Below are positions 46,817 through 58,163 of a stretch of DNA of 64,000 nt, one piece after another (the stretch's first letter is position 1; every line of letters begins with the position of its first letter). This stretch comes from Gliomastix tumulicola (lineage: Eukaryota > Ascomycota > Sordariomycetes > Hypocreales > Bionectriaceae): positions 2,170,001-2,234,000 of the forward strand of contig BCHX01000004.1 of assembly GCA_001599755.1 (NCBI GenBank). Direction: 5' to 3'. The notes beneath the pieces are model-generated. The model ran no database searches. It was not told the DNA's origin and worked only from the letters and a program-made list of their open reading frames with translations. The translations under genes were made by a program, and so were the position numbers.

Positions 46817-49800
46817 GGTCAAAAGGGGCCGGTATTGGCTGGACTCGTCGTGGACTACACTACGTGGAGTTGCCGCAGACGTGGTATGAGGCTGGGTGCA
46901 TGCTGGAGGTTTGCAACGTGGCCGCCGTGGCTTCTCGTCGTGCCAATCACGAGTGGCTGGGGGTGGTCGGGAGGATGTGATTCGTTGGCGGCGTTGATGG
47001 AATGAAGAAAGAAGCGATGGTCGGAGAGAGAGGGAGAGAGAGAGAGAGAGAGAAACGAGTTTGAACGGCGACGGCAGAACGTTGACGCAGCCGCGTGCAA
47101 AAATTGCCGTTGCTCACGGCGTGGGAAGCTGGAACGTCAGACTGGCAGGGGACCGGGAGGTTGGTGTTCTCGGTGGCTCCCCGTCGCAGGTCGCAGATTC
47201 GTGGTCGGTCGCAAGTGTCAGTGTTGGATTTCGTCAGTGCGGTCGATGACCCAGTCACAGCACGTAACAAGGGCCGCTGTTTGCGCTCGGAGCCAGGCCA
47301 GTCATACTGCTGAGAATAGCGCAACCATGGTGCAAGACAAGAGCGTCGCAAAGAGGAGGGATGGGCGGAAGCTGGCTGGCGAGGATGATTGGTCGACTGG
47401 ATTGTCTTGGTGCAGGTTGGAAAGATTCAATAGCCCAGCCAGGTTTGAGGGGGGCGGGTAAGAGCCTAGAGGCAAGTTAGAGGCAAGTTAGAGGGCAAGA
47501 CTCCACGCTGGTCTTTCTGACCTCACCCAGCCCGCTTATCATGTACCCCGGGGTCACTTTTGCCACGGGCCAGGCAGGCAGGTGGCTGCCAGGGTACACC
47601 CACGGTACATGCGCTGCCCGTCCTGTCAGGTCAGTGGCCAAAACCGGTTGACGCTGGCGGCTGACGAGAAGAGGTTGCGGCAGGTGACATTCTGATTGGG
47701 GGGCGACTCTGGGCGACACTCTCTCATTGTCCCAGGTATCACCAAACTGGCTGTCACTTGGAGACTGACACATCCCTCTATCTATCCGCCCCTTCAGTCT
47801 CACCAAACGATCCGGACCGTACCGCGTCTTGTGACCAGCGGCCTTCCAGTCCACTGTTCTCTGTTAGCGCTCGTGCTACGGTGCTGCTAGTCGACCTAGA
47901 TCTCGGGCGCCTTTTCGAGAACGGTGTAAACGGTGTTTGTTCGTCTCCGTCTCGTCACTGAACCGTCGTGGATTCATGGATCCGGGTATCCCAGCCTCCC
48001 AGCCTCCTGGTTTACCATTTACAGAACCACGCCAACGTCATCAACGCCCTCCCTGGCCTCGGGACCCGACACAAAGGTCGTGAGTAATTAACACCTCCTA
48101 TTACCCTTGAAATCTCCGGCCACGTGAAACACATGGAGTCAGTATCCGGACGCTCATGTAATATGCTGTTAATAGCGAACAGTGGCGGCGCATTTGCAAT
48201 GAGACATAAATGAGGGGGCGGGGAGCTTGACCCTGGTTAGCATCCTACATCCTCGCCCCAATCAGCAGCTTTGCCACTCATTCTCATTGCGACAGCATCA
48301 TCCAAGGCTGAGCAGTCCTACCTGCGAGGAATTGTTTCAACACTAAAATTGGCGCAGACTATCTAGCAGCGACTCCTGGGTCGTCGCCTCCAGCCCTAGG
48401 CCCTTTCGAAGCTGTCATCAATGGTGCCATGTGCCAGAGCTCTAGGGTAGGTTACTTTTCTGGAATGCTTGGATGCCTCTTCAACATTGCTGCTCTGGCT
48501 CAAGATGCCAGCCTTTCTGGGGCTATGACCTCGATGGGACTCTTGTTCGAAGTGTGGAATCCATCGAGGGAGAAAGTCACGAACGTGGGACACGGTCCTC
48601 GACCAGTCTGAGGGACTGCCCACCTATACGAGGCAGTGGATGAACGACTGAGATATCTCCCTCCAAGCGACCTCATTACCGCACCGACGAGACTATCGAG
48701 GCCATTAAGTCTTACCCGTGGGCACTGATTTTGCATCGGCCTTTCGAGTCTCGTCTTCCGATTCCCGTATCCGGAACACCCACGTCAAGTGACGAAGACA
48801 CGAGAGTCCTCACGAGAGTCCTCACAAGCAACACTTGGCGGAGTCGTCGGTGTCATCAAACGAATCGTATCACGGTTGACGGATATCGAACCTCGGGGTC
48901 CTGGCACGAGTAAGCAAGTGCTCTGGATGCCGACCTCCAAGAGGTGTGCCTGCGAGCCTGCTCATGCTCGGGATGGCTCATCCTTGCATGATGCTTCATG
49001 CACTGGTCGAACAGAGCAATAAGTGCCGGGGAGTATTGATATCGCTCGAGTACTTTCCTTTATGCCTCAACTCAAGCGGCCTCGAGTTTGCCGCGGACTC
49101 GAATGCAACATCTCCTCTTCGTCGACTCGGAGAGTGCAACGTGGTGTAGGAGTTATGCTTGGCCGCTCCACAGATACGCCGGTCGGATCTACCCTGGCTC
49201 ATCCCACTTTCGGATACGAGGTTCTTCCCACACCACTGCACTGATTGATGATCGCGACACTGTAAGCACCTCTTAATTGGAACAGTCGAGTGACGGACTT
49301 CTCGGTAGTCGGGGCCTGCCCGGACAATAGAGACAGGTCTCTATCTTACGGTCTACAAGACTTGATAACTCGGGTGTAGGGCTGCATGGTGCTAGCCTCG
49401 CCTAGCATCTCACGGCCTCATGCTCTCATGTTACCACCATCTCCGGTGTGCCACTTCCACCCATCGTCTGCCTGGGAGCTCTGAGCCATCGCTTCTGCGA
49501 CAACGGCATGATCATCATGCCTACGGCGTGAGGAAGATCTCGTCGACCCTCATAGGATCGAGCCGTATGGAGACCGCTGGGTGGACCAGAGAATGTCCCG
49601 ACGAACATGCTGGGCATGGCGGTGAATCACGGATGATTATGTCCAAGTCCCATACGTGCGCGTGGCTTGTGCCGTGTGCCCTCTCTATACGAGTCTCATA
49701 CTGACGTGATGCCCTCATTCCACAGCCACGACCACTAGCTTCATCGTTTCCAGGCACGGGATGCCAGTGCAAGGCACGCCGCTACTAGAACACAGACTTA

Positions 49801-50485
49801 GACACGGGAGGGAGCATTGTAAACGCCTAGGGTACTTTGACTCCCGCACAAAAGCTGCGTGTGCAGCAGTACCCCCCTCCTCAGGTAACATATGACGTGC
49901 CGCCTGCCTGAATAGGCTAATCTGGGGTATCAGCCCCTCAGCGCGGCTCCAATAGGGGACAGCGGCAGGAGCGGAGGGTTGCATCCAGCTCTTACAACTC
50001 ACTCCTCCCTCCTCACTGCGACCTCGTCCCTCAGGGCAACAGGGCAACAAAGGCATCCCGCTGCTGATCTAATGCAGTGCCCGCATCCTCGGCCGTCTCA
50101 GAAATTCTGAATACGATCGCCAAGATGGCTAACTCGAGAAACCTCGTATCCACTAGACCTATCTCAGGCTTCCTCGACCCCTCGCTCGATGACTTTCCTC
50201 CCCGAGGCGGTCTCTGGGTGGCTGATCATGCTCGCTCCGTCCCTTGAGCTCCCCCCGCTGAATGCCCGAGCTCCATCGTACGACCCTCAGAGTCCCGTTA
50301 TGGGCATGACCTGTTGATCGTGACGGCACCCTGGGCAGCATTTGCCATCTATATAAGAGAATGCTGTCGCCTGTGGCTGCTGGGGAGTGTTTCAGTCACT
50401 GTACTGCTCTCTTCGTCTTCCTGGAATACTCTTGCCTAGATCTGAGATACCATCCGAGGCCCGATCTTATACGACACCATACACC
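46817..50485. other. 3.7-kb stretch with no recognised gene
   Basis: The first 300 bases are the minus-strand leader of the 1098-residue gene, including an AG tract at 47021-47053. Repeats include AGAGGCAAGTT units at 47467-47493 and a 15-bp GAGAGTCCTCAC duplication at about 48804-48828. From 48.4 to 49.7 kb several short plus-strand frames look mildly protein-like but are interrupted by stops. Confidence 0.45.
47021..47053. repeat. AG-rich tract (CT on the minus strand)
   Basis: GA dinucleotide repeat about 210 bases upstream of the 46816 start codon; on the transcribed strand it is a pyrimidine tract, as in the SPX gene leader. Confidence 0.75.
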
Positions 50486-51339
50486 ATGAAGAGCACAGCT
50501 TTCTTCCTCAGTGCGGCCACCGCCGCCCTGGCCGCTCCCCAGGCACCCGGGCCTGGTCCTGTCAACTGCGCCAAGGCCAATGCCAACTACTGTGTGGCCG
50601 CCGACATCATCCTGCGCTGTGACGAGAACGCCATTGGATTCCCTGCTCGATGCTCGCCTAACCTGAGTGGTTACCCTCCTGCCGGTGGTATTGCCTCTTG
50701 CTGGCAGAGTGGCGATGAGACTGGCGACGCAGCTTGCGAGAAGAACGTAAGTCTTGCATTCATACAACTAGCTGCCTTTTGTCTTCCCGATAGCAACTGA
50801 CATGGGTATTCTAGTGCGTTGTCTATGCCGAGCCGCCCAATGTCGCCTTCACTCTCGGCGCCGATGAGTGCACTCCTTCTCACACCGAGACTGAGACTGG
50901 CCATATCCCTACCCCTACCGGCAACTCAACCATCACTACTTCCATCACGGCTACTATCACGGCCACCGAATGCGTGCATGAATGCATCACTGATACTTAC
51001 TCCGTTCCGCCTCCTCCTCCCCCTACCAACGGCACCTGGGTTCCTACTGAGACGCACCCCCCCCCTCCTCCTCCCCCTACCAATGGCACTTGGGTGCCTA
51101 CGGAGACTCACCCTCCCCCTCCTCCCGGGTCGACTGATGTGCCACCCCCTCCTCCTGGCACTGATGTGCCTCCTCCCCCTCCTCCTCCTGGTACTACTGG
51201 TGGTGGCGATGAGCCTACCAACGTCCCTGTCCCTCCCACTACCACGGGGCCTGACACCATCCCTACTGGCGCCGCTGTCGCCAACAAGGCCGGCGCCCTT
51301 CTTGGTGCTGTCGGTTTCGTCGCCGCATATCTGCTTTAA
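50486..51339 (+). CDS. Proline-rich GPI-anchored cell-wall protein
   Basis: Two exons, 50486-50746 and 50815-51339, phase 0, donor GTAAGT, acceptor TTCTAG; 261 residues. A signal peptide (MKSTAFFLSAATAALAAPQA) is followed by a small Cys-rich domain of about 90 residues (at least eight Cys). Then comes a Ser/Thr stretch, two copies of a PPPPPPTNGTWVPTETH unit with N-glycosylation sequons (NGT), and further PPPPPG blocks. The C-terminus TGAAVANKAGALLGAVGFVAAYLL is a GPI-attachment signal ending in a hydrophobic tail. Expected at the plasma membrane or wall. The Cys domain is not one I can name; it lacks an evident 8-Cys CFEM pattern. Confidence 0.85.
51004..51105 (+). repeat. Coding tandem repeat in the GPI protein
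   Basis: Two near-identical units of about 57 bases encoding PPPPPP-TNGTWVPTETH, one Pro longer in the second copy. Confidence 0.8.
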
Positions 51340-51743
51340 TTTATGCATGCACCGTACCCTGAGCCTACGATGGAGCATGGTTTTGATCTAGTGGTGGGTG
51401 ATACGGGAAGCAATGTTTGGAAACAAGATCATGGAGGCTGGGTCAATGCTTTGGTTTTGAAGACCCGAGGTGGTTGATATGAAGTAAGAATTACTATTCT
51501 CAGGGATACGAATGATGCCAGGTTATACGCCATTTTGCAACCGATATATACGTTTTTGTTGTTTTAGATAGATACCCTCCTTTGAATACACATAGCCAGT
51601 ACTGTCCTTACTGATTACCTTACCTACGAGGATTGCCTCGGCCGCTCTTGAACTGACAATGTTTCACATCTAGCTGTATTCTCTTGAAGTAAATGCTCGC
51701 TGAATTTAGACTCTATGAGTGTGCATGAGTGTGTCTACTACCT
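51340..51743. other. Convergent intergenic region
   Basis: 3' flanks of the GPI and F-box genes; AT-rich, no gene. Confidence 0.6.
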
Positions 51744-52295
51744 CTACAAATCTCCGTCGCATTCTAGTGCTTTACTAGGTTCCATGCCGGCGTTAAACAA
51801 TAAGCTTGACCTAAATACCCTTTCAAAAACCCAGACGTCTGACTGCGCGCCCTCATACTGGCGATTGTAGCTCAGGTACAGCGCATATCTGAAATACGCC
51901 TGTGTCACATTCTCCTCGGTGATACCCCCAAATTCCAAGACGCCGGACAGATCCTTGAAACTGATGTCCCCGACCGCCACGCCCTCCGGCCTCCTCCATT
52001 GCTTGCTTGTGACACCCACATACAGCGCCAGCAGAAAGCTCTCCGGGATCGGCAGGTACTTGGGCACGGAGCAGCGCGGTGACCAGACGACGGCCGGGCG
52101 CCGCGCGGGATCGCAGCTCGAGGCCTCGCAGACGGCGAGGGACACGGCCGGGTCTAGGAACGATGCTAGGAGCCGGAACTGGTCCCTGACGAGGATGTCG
52201 TTGAATGTCCGGCAGGCCAGACGGGCGGTCTTGCGGCTTGAGGGTGTGAGGTGGCCGAGGATCTCGCCCAGGAGTTCGTAAGGGAGGGTTTCCAT
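51744..52295 (-). CDS. F-box protein
   Basis: Single exon, 183 residues, minus strand. The first 40 residues, LPYELLGEILGHLTPSSRKT then ARLACRTFNDILV, are an F-box, the Skp1-binding module of SCF ubiquitin ligases. The rest is a helical region (SFKDLSGVLEFGGITEENV) with no recognised WD40 or leucine-rich repeats, common for fungal F-box proteins. The start at 52295 puts the F-box at the extreme N-terminus, as usual. The protein is short, so a 3' exon or truncation is possible. Target unknown. Confidence 0.8.
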   Translation of the reverse strand: METLPYELLGEILGHLTPSSRKTARLACRTFNDILVRDQFRLLASFLDPAVSLAVCEASSCDPARRPAVVWSPRCSVPKYLPIPESFLLALYVGVTSKQWRRPEGVAVGDISFKDLSGVLEFGGITEENVTQAYFRYALYLSYNRQYEGAQSDVWVFERVFRSSLLFNAGMEPSKALECDGDL

Positions 52296-52788
52296 TGCGA
52301 CTTAATGGTCCCCCCAGTGAAGTTGTGGTGTGATTCCTTTGGACTAAGTTATGATTTCCTGCTGAGTCGATATCTTGAAAGTCGAAATCGTGATAGATGG
52401 TGATGCGTGAATATGGCGCTGGGTGAGGTAAGGGGGGTCCGAGTGTAGGAGCCCTTCTTTGTTCGCTTCCCCGCGGGACGGACCCCCGACGACTCCTGCG
52501 TCCTTTAAACACCTTGATGTCCTCTGCCATGACTAGGAGGATGATGCGGGAGGTAGCGCGGCCGAGTGCGGCGGCCCCTGATCGAGTCAGTGGAACTGCG
52601 TCGTAGTCTGTGACTATCCTGGCTGGACGAGTCAGACAGGCGCCTGTAAAAAACACACACATCGATGGCATTTTTGATGTACCAGGTCATTGACTGCCCG
52701 CATGAATCGCTCATGTCATTAGGTTGGTCGCTCTCTCTATTTTATTTAGTCGTTTTTTTCTTCTCTTCTTGCCTCCCCTACCCAACTC
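52296..52788. other. Intergenic region F-box to HD gene
   Basis: 493 bases upstream of the F-box gene and downstream of the HD gene. A frame overlapping the F-box gene in another phase is a shadow. No gene seen. Confidence 0.55.
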
Positions 52789-53433
52789 CTAGAGCGTCGG
52801 CACCCCCTCCGTCTCGAGCCGCCACCACTCCTGCATCTGCAGCAGCCTCTCGGTCCGCTCCCTCGCCATCCGCCGCCCGGCCTCCGTCTTCATCATCCCC
52901 TCCAGCTTCACGAGCTTATCCCCGAAGTGCTCGATCGTGTCCTCCAGCGACCGGCCCCGCGCCCCGCCAAACGCAAACGTCCGCCCGATGCCCACGGCCC
53001 CGATGGCGTCCAGCCTGTCCGCGTCCTGCACGACGGCCAGCTCCGGGTGCTGCTCGATCAGCGCCGCGACACGTGCCGGGTCCTTGACCTCGCTCGAGTA
53101 GCTCACGCCCAGGCAGATGGCCTGCACCTTGTCGGCGAGGGCCTGGCTCGCGCCGAGCGAGAGGAGGACGGTCGCGACGAGGCGGGAGGCGTCCTCGCCG
53201 GGCTTGAGGTACTTCCTGTCGCCGACGTCGTGCAGCAGGGCGGCGAGCGTGACGACCTGCGGGGAGGTGGCGGTGGGCGGCGGCGAGGAGGCTTGGATGG
53301 TGTGTGCGAGGTGCACGACGCGCTGGATGTGGTTGAAGTCGTGGGAGCCGTCGTAGTGGGACATGTAGTCTCGCACGTAGTCGGTCACCTTGGCGATGAG
53401 CGAGTCATCTATCCTGAAGTCCGTGACGGTCAT
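52789..53433 (-). CDS. HD-domain metal-dependent phosphohydrolase
   Basis: 214 residues from the ATG at 53433; the frame is open to 53601 upstream, but the added residues look like leader. Metal ligands of an HD domain are visible: His31/His35 (DGSHDFNHIQRV), His68-Asp69 (LLHDVGDRKY) and a late Asp (VQDADRLDAIGAVGIGRTF). This arrangement matches small YedJ/YpgQ-type HD hydrolases, some of which act on nucleotides. Fungal homologues are usually cytosolic single-domain proteins. Substrate not predictable. Strong third-position G/C bias fits an expressed gene. Confidence 0.9.
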   Translation of the reverse strand: MTVTDFRIDDSLIAKVTDYVRDYMSHYDGSHDFNHIQRVVHLAHTIQASSPPPTATSPQVVTLAALLHDVGDRKYLKPGEDASRLVATVLLSLGASQALADKVQAICLGVSYSSEVKDPARVAALIEQHPELAVVQDADRLDAIGAVGIGRTFAFGGARGRSLEDTIEHFGDKLVKLEGMMKTEAGRRMARERTERLLQMQEWWRLETEGVPTL

Positions 53434-55969
53434 GGCTGTGATATGTGTGTGTGAGGATCTGGGATTGAGAATGGAAATTGGAGTGGGGGAAACGAGGTTT
53501 GAGAGCTGCGGGTGATGGTCGAGCCTAGACTTGATGGACGATTGACTCATCCAAATTCGCATTCGTGAATCTGAGGCCTCACTAAACCGCGTTAACGACA
53601 TCAGGAGACGCGAAGGATGACCAGGGTACTGCCACAGGACACTGGCGGGTGCTCACGTGACAGAAGTCGCCATTGGATTCTATGTGGGCCTACTGACTAA
53701 GGCGACAGGCGGGCCAACATTTGAGATGGAAAGTTGGAGCTTGCTTCTGAAGTCTTGATCACATCGACCACCGACCGGCCTTCCTGCGGCCCGCTGGCCT
53801 CGATTCTGGTCGCGCCGGCCTCGAATTAGGCCGCGGACAGCTCCGTCCGATAAGACCTTGAGGACAGGTTGCTGCTTCTTCGACCATGTGATGTGATGGA
53901 CAATTGCCGTCAACCTGGACTGCCTCGTGCTCCATTCCCTGCTTTCTTCACACGCAGCCGCTGAGCATCGTGCCAACACTCGCATGTGTCCGCCAATTCT
54001 GGTGGACCAAGGTGACAGCGGCGTCTAAATCAGATGCAAGTCATCGAAGCTGGCAGGAGGCGCACCGATCGTGGGAATCATCCATCCACAAACACAGGCT
54101 CCCATGTGACCGCAAGTGCGGTCAGAAGCGACGTTTCCCGGAGGTCCAGGTCCTCCCTTCCCTGGCAAGGCCGGCGATTAGGTCGCCCTCGAAGACGCCA
54201 CCGGCATCATATCTCTCGCTCGCTCCATGCTGGGTCCGTCTCCATCCTTGCGACTATGACTTAAGATGGATGCAATATAGCATCCATCACGGCCTTTTCG
54301 TCCTTGATTTGATCCCGGGCTTGTTCTCGAATGGCAGTCAAGCCCACCATTATGCGTGTGACGGGACTCAGCTTTACCCGCCGGCGCTAAAGAGTGCTCT
54401 CTTATGCAAGGCAATACCCACACCCGGCGGATGTGAAGATGCAAGAACGAGAAGAAAAAAGTACCAAAAGAGGGGCTGGACAGGCAGACTCTCGATGGCA
54501 TTGCCGAAGTCATCACGCTGACGAGGGAGCGGAAGCGGCCAGAAGGTCTCGACGGACGGTGGGATATGGCACGATGGACAAGGGTGTCATGGATGTCGTG
54601 CGGGGAAAGGCCTTTTACTGGGACACCGCCGAGGGGACCGCCTTCCCGTCTGGATGATTTGTTTCTCGGTATTCGAGGGTTTGTTTCTTCGGTAATGGCC
54701 CCCGCTGATGGGAAGGGTGATGTGATGCCTGGGCTTGGATCTCAATTTCTTTTAATTTCTACTGACAGCAGAGCCGGCAGAATGGTCACCGTGCCACCCA
54801 GCCGGTGGCATGCGAACCAACAGCCAACCCTCGCAGCACCAGTTGTCAGTGACATCCATCCAACTCGGATCAGTGCATCTGTGTGCGTGCATGCATGCAT
54901 GCATGCACATGCGGGATTACTTTGTGCGAACGCCCCGATTCAAACAAGAAGTTCGTATGGCTAGTCGGCATGGGCATACATGATGCATGAGTAGCTGCAT
55001 GAATCGCTGCAGCGTGATGGAGGGCAGGATGAGAGTCGAAGAGCAGAGTGACAGGCGGAATTGTGTCGACGAGGGCAACGGCGGGCTCTGATTGGCTGCT
55101 GGTGGAGGTGACAGGCTGGTAGCCGAGCCAGACGACCAGCCAATTAGACGCTCGTCTTAGACGCCTGGCGCCCACTAGTGCGGGTGCACTGCAGGCCGAC
55201 TGCAGGACAGACCCCGCTCGCAACCTCCAGAGCAGCCACTCAGACGACAGAGAGGCCTTTCTATTCTTGGACAGTGGTCGCTATCTTGGGTGGGCTCATC
55301 ACTGGACTATGCCGCTGCAGCTTAGCCGCCCAGCGCATGCCTGCAGTGTGATGATTGTGTGCCCAGCAACGCTCGCCGCTCATTGGCCCGATTGTCCTCC
55401 ATTGCCTATTCTGTGCAATTTTTCTCCTCTCTGATCTCCCCCTCTCTTGGCTTGGGCATGACGGCTGACCACAGTTTCCACTCCGAGGCCTACCAGAGGC
55501 CGGCCTGCCGGTCGCGACGGACGAGGCCATCCCACCGGTGCTTTTCATTCATATACGAGCAGCACCGCCGCTTTCGTTTCGTCTTTTTTTTCCCTTCTTC
55601 TCTCCTCAGCAAGCTCTCAATCTCCAAATCCTCTTTTTCTGTTTCCCCTCTCCTCACCTTTGTTTTTTTGTTTGTTCTCGGAGCCGGTCTCCATCTTCTT
55701 CTTAATACCACTCGTCTCTAATACTCAAATCTCAATCCGTCAATACACACAACAAACACCAAAGTTGCCGGTCAGCTTAGGGACGAATTCTTTGAAACGA
55801 TACTTATCATTTTTTTGTGCTCTTTTTTTTCATACACCATCACCAACCAACCTAATACAGAAATCTGGGATTTCACTTGCTCAACTACGCTCATCGCTCA
55901 ATAATCAGCTACGACTACACAACCAGCACACCCTTTTTAATACCTTAATAACAACACACAAACACCAAA
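53434..55969. other. Divergent intergenic region and esdC leader
   Basis: 2.5 kb between the HD gene and esdC. A 205-codon plus-strand frame at 53904-54521 has no domain and coincides with other open frames, so it is not called. A CATG tetramer repeat lies at about 54886-54908. The last 500 bases are strongly C/T- and then A-rich, resembling a long leader of a highly expressed gene. Confidence 0.5.
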
Positions 55970-56845
55970 ATGTCTTCCACTCAGCTCTCTTTCTCCCTCC
56001 GCGTCTCCTCCGGCGTCAAGGCTGTCCACCTTCTCGGTTCTTGGGACGGCTACCAGGGCCAGCTTCCTCTCTCCAAGGACAAGACCTCGTCCAAGTCTGG
56101 CTCCTGGAAGGGCACCTTCCGCTTCTCCCAGTCGACCCTCGAGCCCGGCCAGCGCTACTGGTACTACTACATCATCGATGGCTACCACGTCGCCCACAAC
56201 CCCAGCGTTGAGTTCACCACCGAGCCCACCACCGGCCGCGAGCTGAACATCCTCGATGTCCCCACTGGCAGCTCCAAGTCCTCGTCCAAGTCCTCTTCCA
56301 AGTCGTCCTCCAAGTCCAGCAGCAAGAGCTCCTCCAAGTCTTCCTCCAAGGACTCCAAGTCGTCGTCGCGCAGCAGCCGCTCCTCCTCGCACGACATCGC
56401 CAAGGGCCGCCCCCTGTCCATCTCCCAGATCCAGGCCCCCAAGCCCATGGCCCCCCGCGGCGACAAGCACATCCTCAACGCCAACTACTACGACGAGGAT
56501 GAGATGGACGAGCTCACCGCCCGCTTCGGCCACGCCGAGATCGACGAGGACGCCATCACCAACTTCAGCTCCTCGCCCGTCTCCTCCACCGGCTCGTCCC
56601 TGTCCTACCGCTCCGACAGCTCCTCGCCCAGCTCCGTCGACGGCTACAGCACCCCCGGCTCCGAGTGCAGCACCTGCACCTGCGAGCGCTACGGCATCAC
56701 CCGCAAGGGCGACCGCGTCAAGCTCGACTGCGGCGGCGCCCGCTGCGGCGACGACTCCTCCGACTGCTCCAGCATCGTCTCCGACTCCGAGGAGGAGGAC
56801 GAGCCCGTCTCCTACAGCCGCCGCCACGGCATCGTCGTCTCCTAA
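55970..56845 (+). CDS. esdC: EsdC-like developmental protein with glycogen-binding (CBM48) domain
   Basis: Single exon, 291 residues, start context CAAAATG. Residues about 4-95 form an AMPK-beta-type carbohydrate-binding domain (VKAVHLLGSWDGYQGQLPL, WKGTFRF, YWYYYIIDGYHVAHNPS). A lysine/serine repeat (SSSK units, about 99-127) follows, then the block SISQIQAPKPMAPRGDKHIL and a C-terminal region with CSTCTCERYGITRKGDRVKLDCGG. This order fits Aspergillus EsdC, needed for early sexual development; other names are glycogen-binding developmental proteins. No kinase-binding AMPK-beta tail is present. Codons are almost all C- or G-ending, suggesting high expression. Exact biochemical role is not established. 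Confidence 0.82.
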   Translation: MSSTQLSFSLRVSSGVKAVHLLGSWDGYQGQLPLSKDKTSSKSGSWKGTFRFSQSTLEPGQRYWYYYIIDGYHVAHNPSVEFTTEPTTGRELNILDVPTGSSKSSSKSSSKSSSKSSSKSSSKSSSKDSKSSSRSSRSSSHDIAKGRPLSISQIQAPKPMAPRGDKHILNANYYDEDEMDELTARFGHAEIDEDAITNFSSSPVSSTGSSLSYRSDSSSPSSVDGYSTPGSECSTCTCERYGITRKGDRVKLDCGGARCGDDSSDCSSIVSDSEEEDEPVSYSRRHGIVVS

Positions 56846-58163
56846 GCGATCCGCACACGCCTCGGAGGAGAGCCATTCGCTTGCGCTCGCTCCCCGACAA
56901 GCCCCCCCGAAAGACATGGATGTACATTTTCCTTTCCCATGGCTGTCCAACCGGCATTCCGGTCGGCAGCCTGGGCCCCATGTTGTTATTGTTTTTGTTA
57001 TCGTGAAGCACCTCCTTCACCATATCAATCACTCCTTCTCCCACCCGCAGGTCGTGGACGGCACGCCAAGCTGGCTCTTGACCGTGTTCCCGTCCGCATA
57101 ACGATCCTGCGGGGTGTGACAATTGGGTCGATGCTGCGTCCCCTCGAGGGTTTTCGATGGCGACTCGTACCTTAAGGTCGTCGCCTCCCCTCTGAGTATT
57201 TTTTCTTTCCGTTTGTTGTTGATTCTTTGAGCAAAAAACGAACACAATTTTTGTCAATACCTGGGAGGCGCCTCAGAAGAATATCTTGTCCCTTTTCGTT
57301 GGGACTGTTCTCGAGTGCTGCCTCAATGCCCCAGGGCTTTTTTCATGTACAAGGAACGGAGCAAAGCCCCCTTTTGACGTCTTTGACAAAGGGGGCGCCG
57401 GCTCCGGGACAAGTAGCTTGGCCATCTTTGGCATTGCGCAATAGGTGCGAATGTCCTGCCATAGGTCAGCACAGCTTTTTAATGAGATAGATGACGATAT
57501 GAATACTATCTAAGCCAAACCATGAGTCTTCTCCTGTGAATGAATCGTGTTGCATGTGTGCCCTGATCGAGTCCAGTACTGGTAGTTTGGACGTCACAGT
57601 AGCAGCACTCTCTTCGGCCCCTGCTCACCCGAGACGACGAAGCGACGAGTCTGGTGGGCATAACGGCCAAATGTGTCTGGACTGCCCCTCCATTGTATTT
57701 TCTAAGGTTGATTTTTATATCTATCGCGCGTTTTCTGTAATTGTGACTCTCATTTCCATCTCCCATTCGTCGAGACTCGTGCATAATTTGGAGTGGACGC
57801 TGTTGTTTCCTTCTCATTGGTGGGACAGTGGCGAATCGTTCTTGGGCAAGTGCCATCGACACTCACCGACAGACCAGAGGAAAGAGCGAGGGGAGCACCT
57901 GCCTCAGCTTTGACCTCCAATCTTAACCCAGCCAACGCCAAAAACAGAGAAATCAATCGGCATCATTTCAAAGGGGCCCAATTCTCACTACTACTTCTTC
58001 ATCGCCGTCTTTTCCTTTGGTCAACTTGACGACAACACACACACACAGTCACACACCCGTCCAAATAATACCAAGGCGGGGCAGCAAAATCACCATTACC
58101 ACAACAGCCTAAGAAGAGCTTCAAGACCACCACACACACACATACACACACACGACGAACACC
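56846..58163. other. Intergenic region esdC to amidohydrolase
   Basis: Long esdC 3' flank, then the amidohydrolase promoter with a CA-repeat leader (listed). No gene seen. Confidence 0.55.
58031..58158 (+). repeat. CA-rich leader of the amidohydrolase gene
   Basis: CA dinucleotide runs at about 58031-58048 and 58129-58151, ending a few bases before the start codon. An unstructured leader is inferred. Confidence 0.65.

Noticed and set aside
51853..52671. 272-codon minus-strand frame overlapping the F-box gene
   Set aside because: Different phase from the F-box frame and Arg/Pro-rich as expected of a shadow.
53904..54521. 205-codon plus-strand frame upstream of esdC
   Set aside because: Low-quality composition, no domain, no splice-supported partner.
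55937..56950. 337-codon minus-strand frame over esdC
   Set aside because: Antisense shadow of a strongly codon-biased gene; Gly/Ala/Val-rich without domain.
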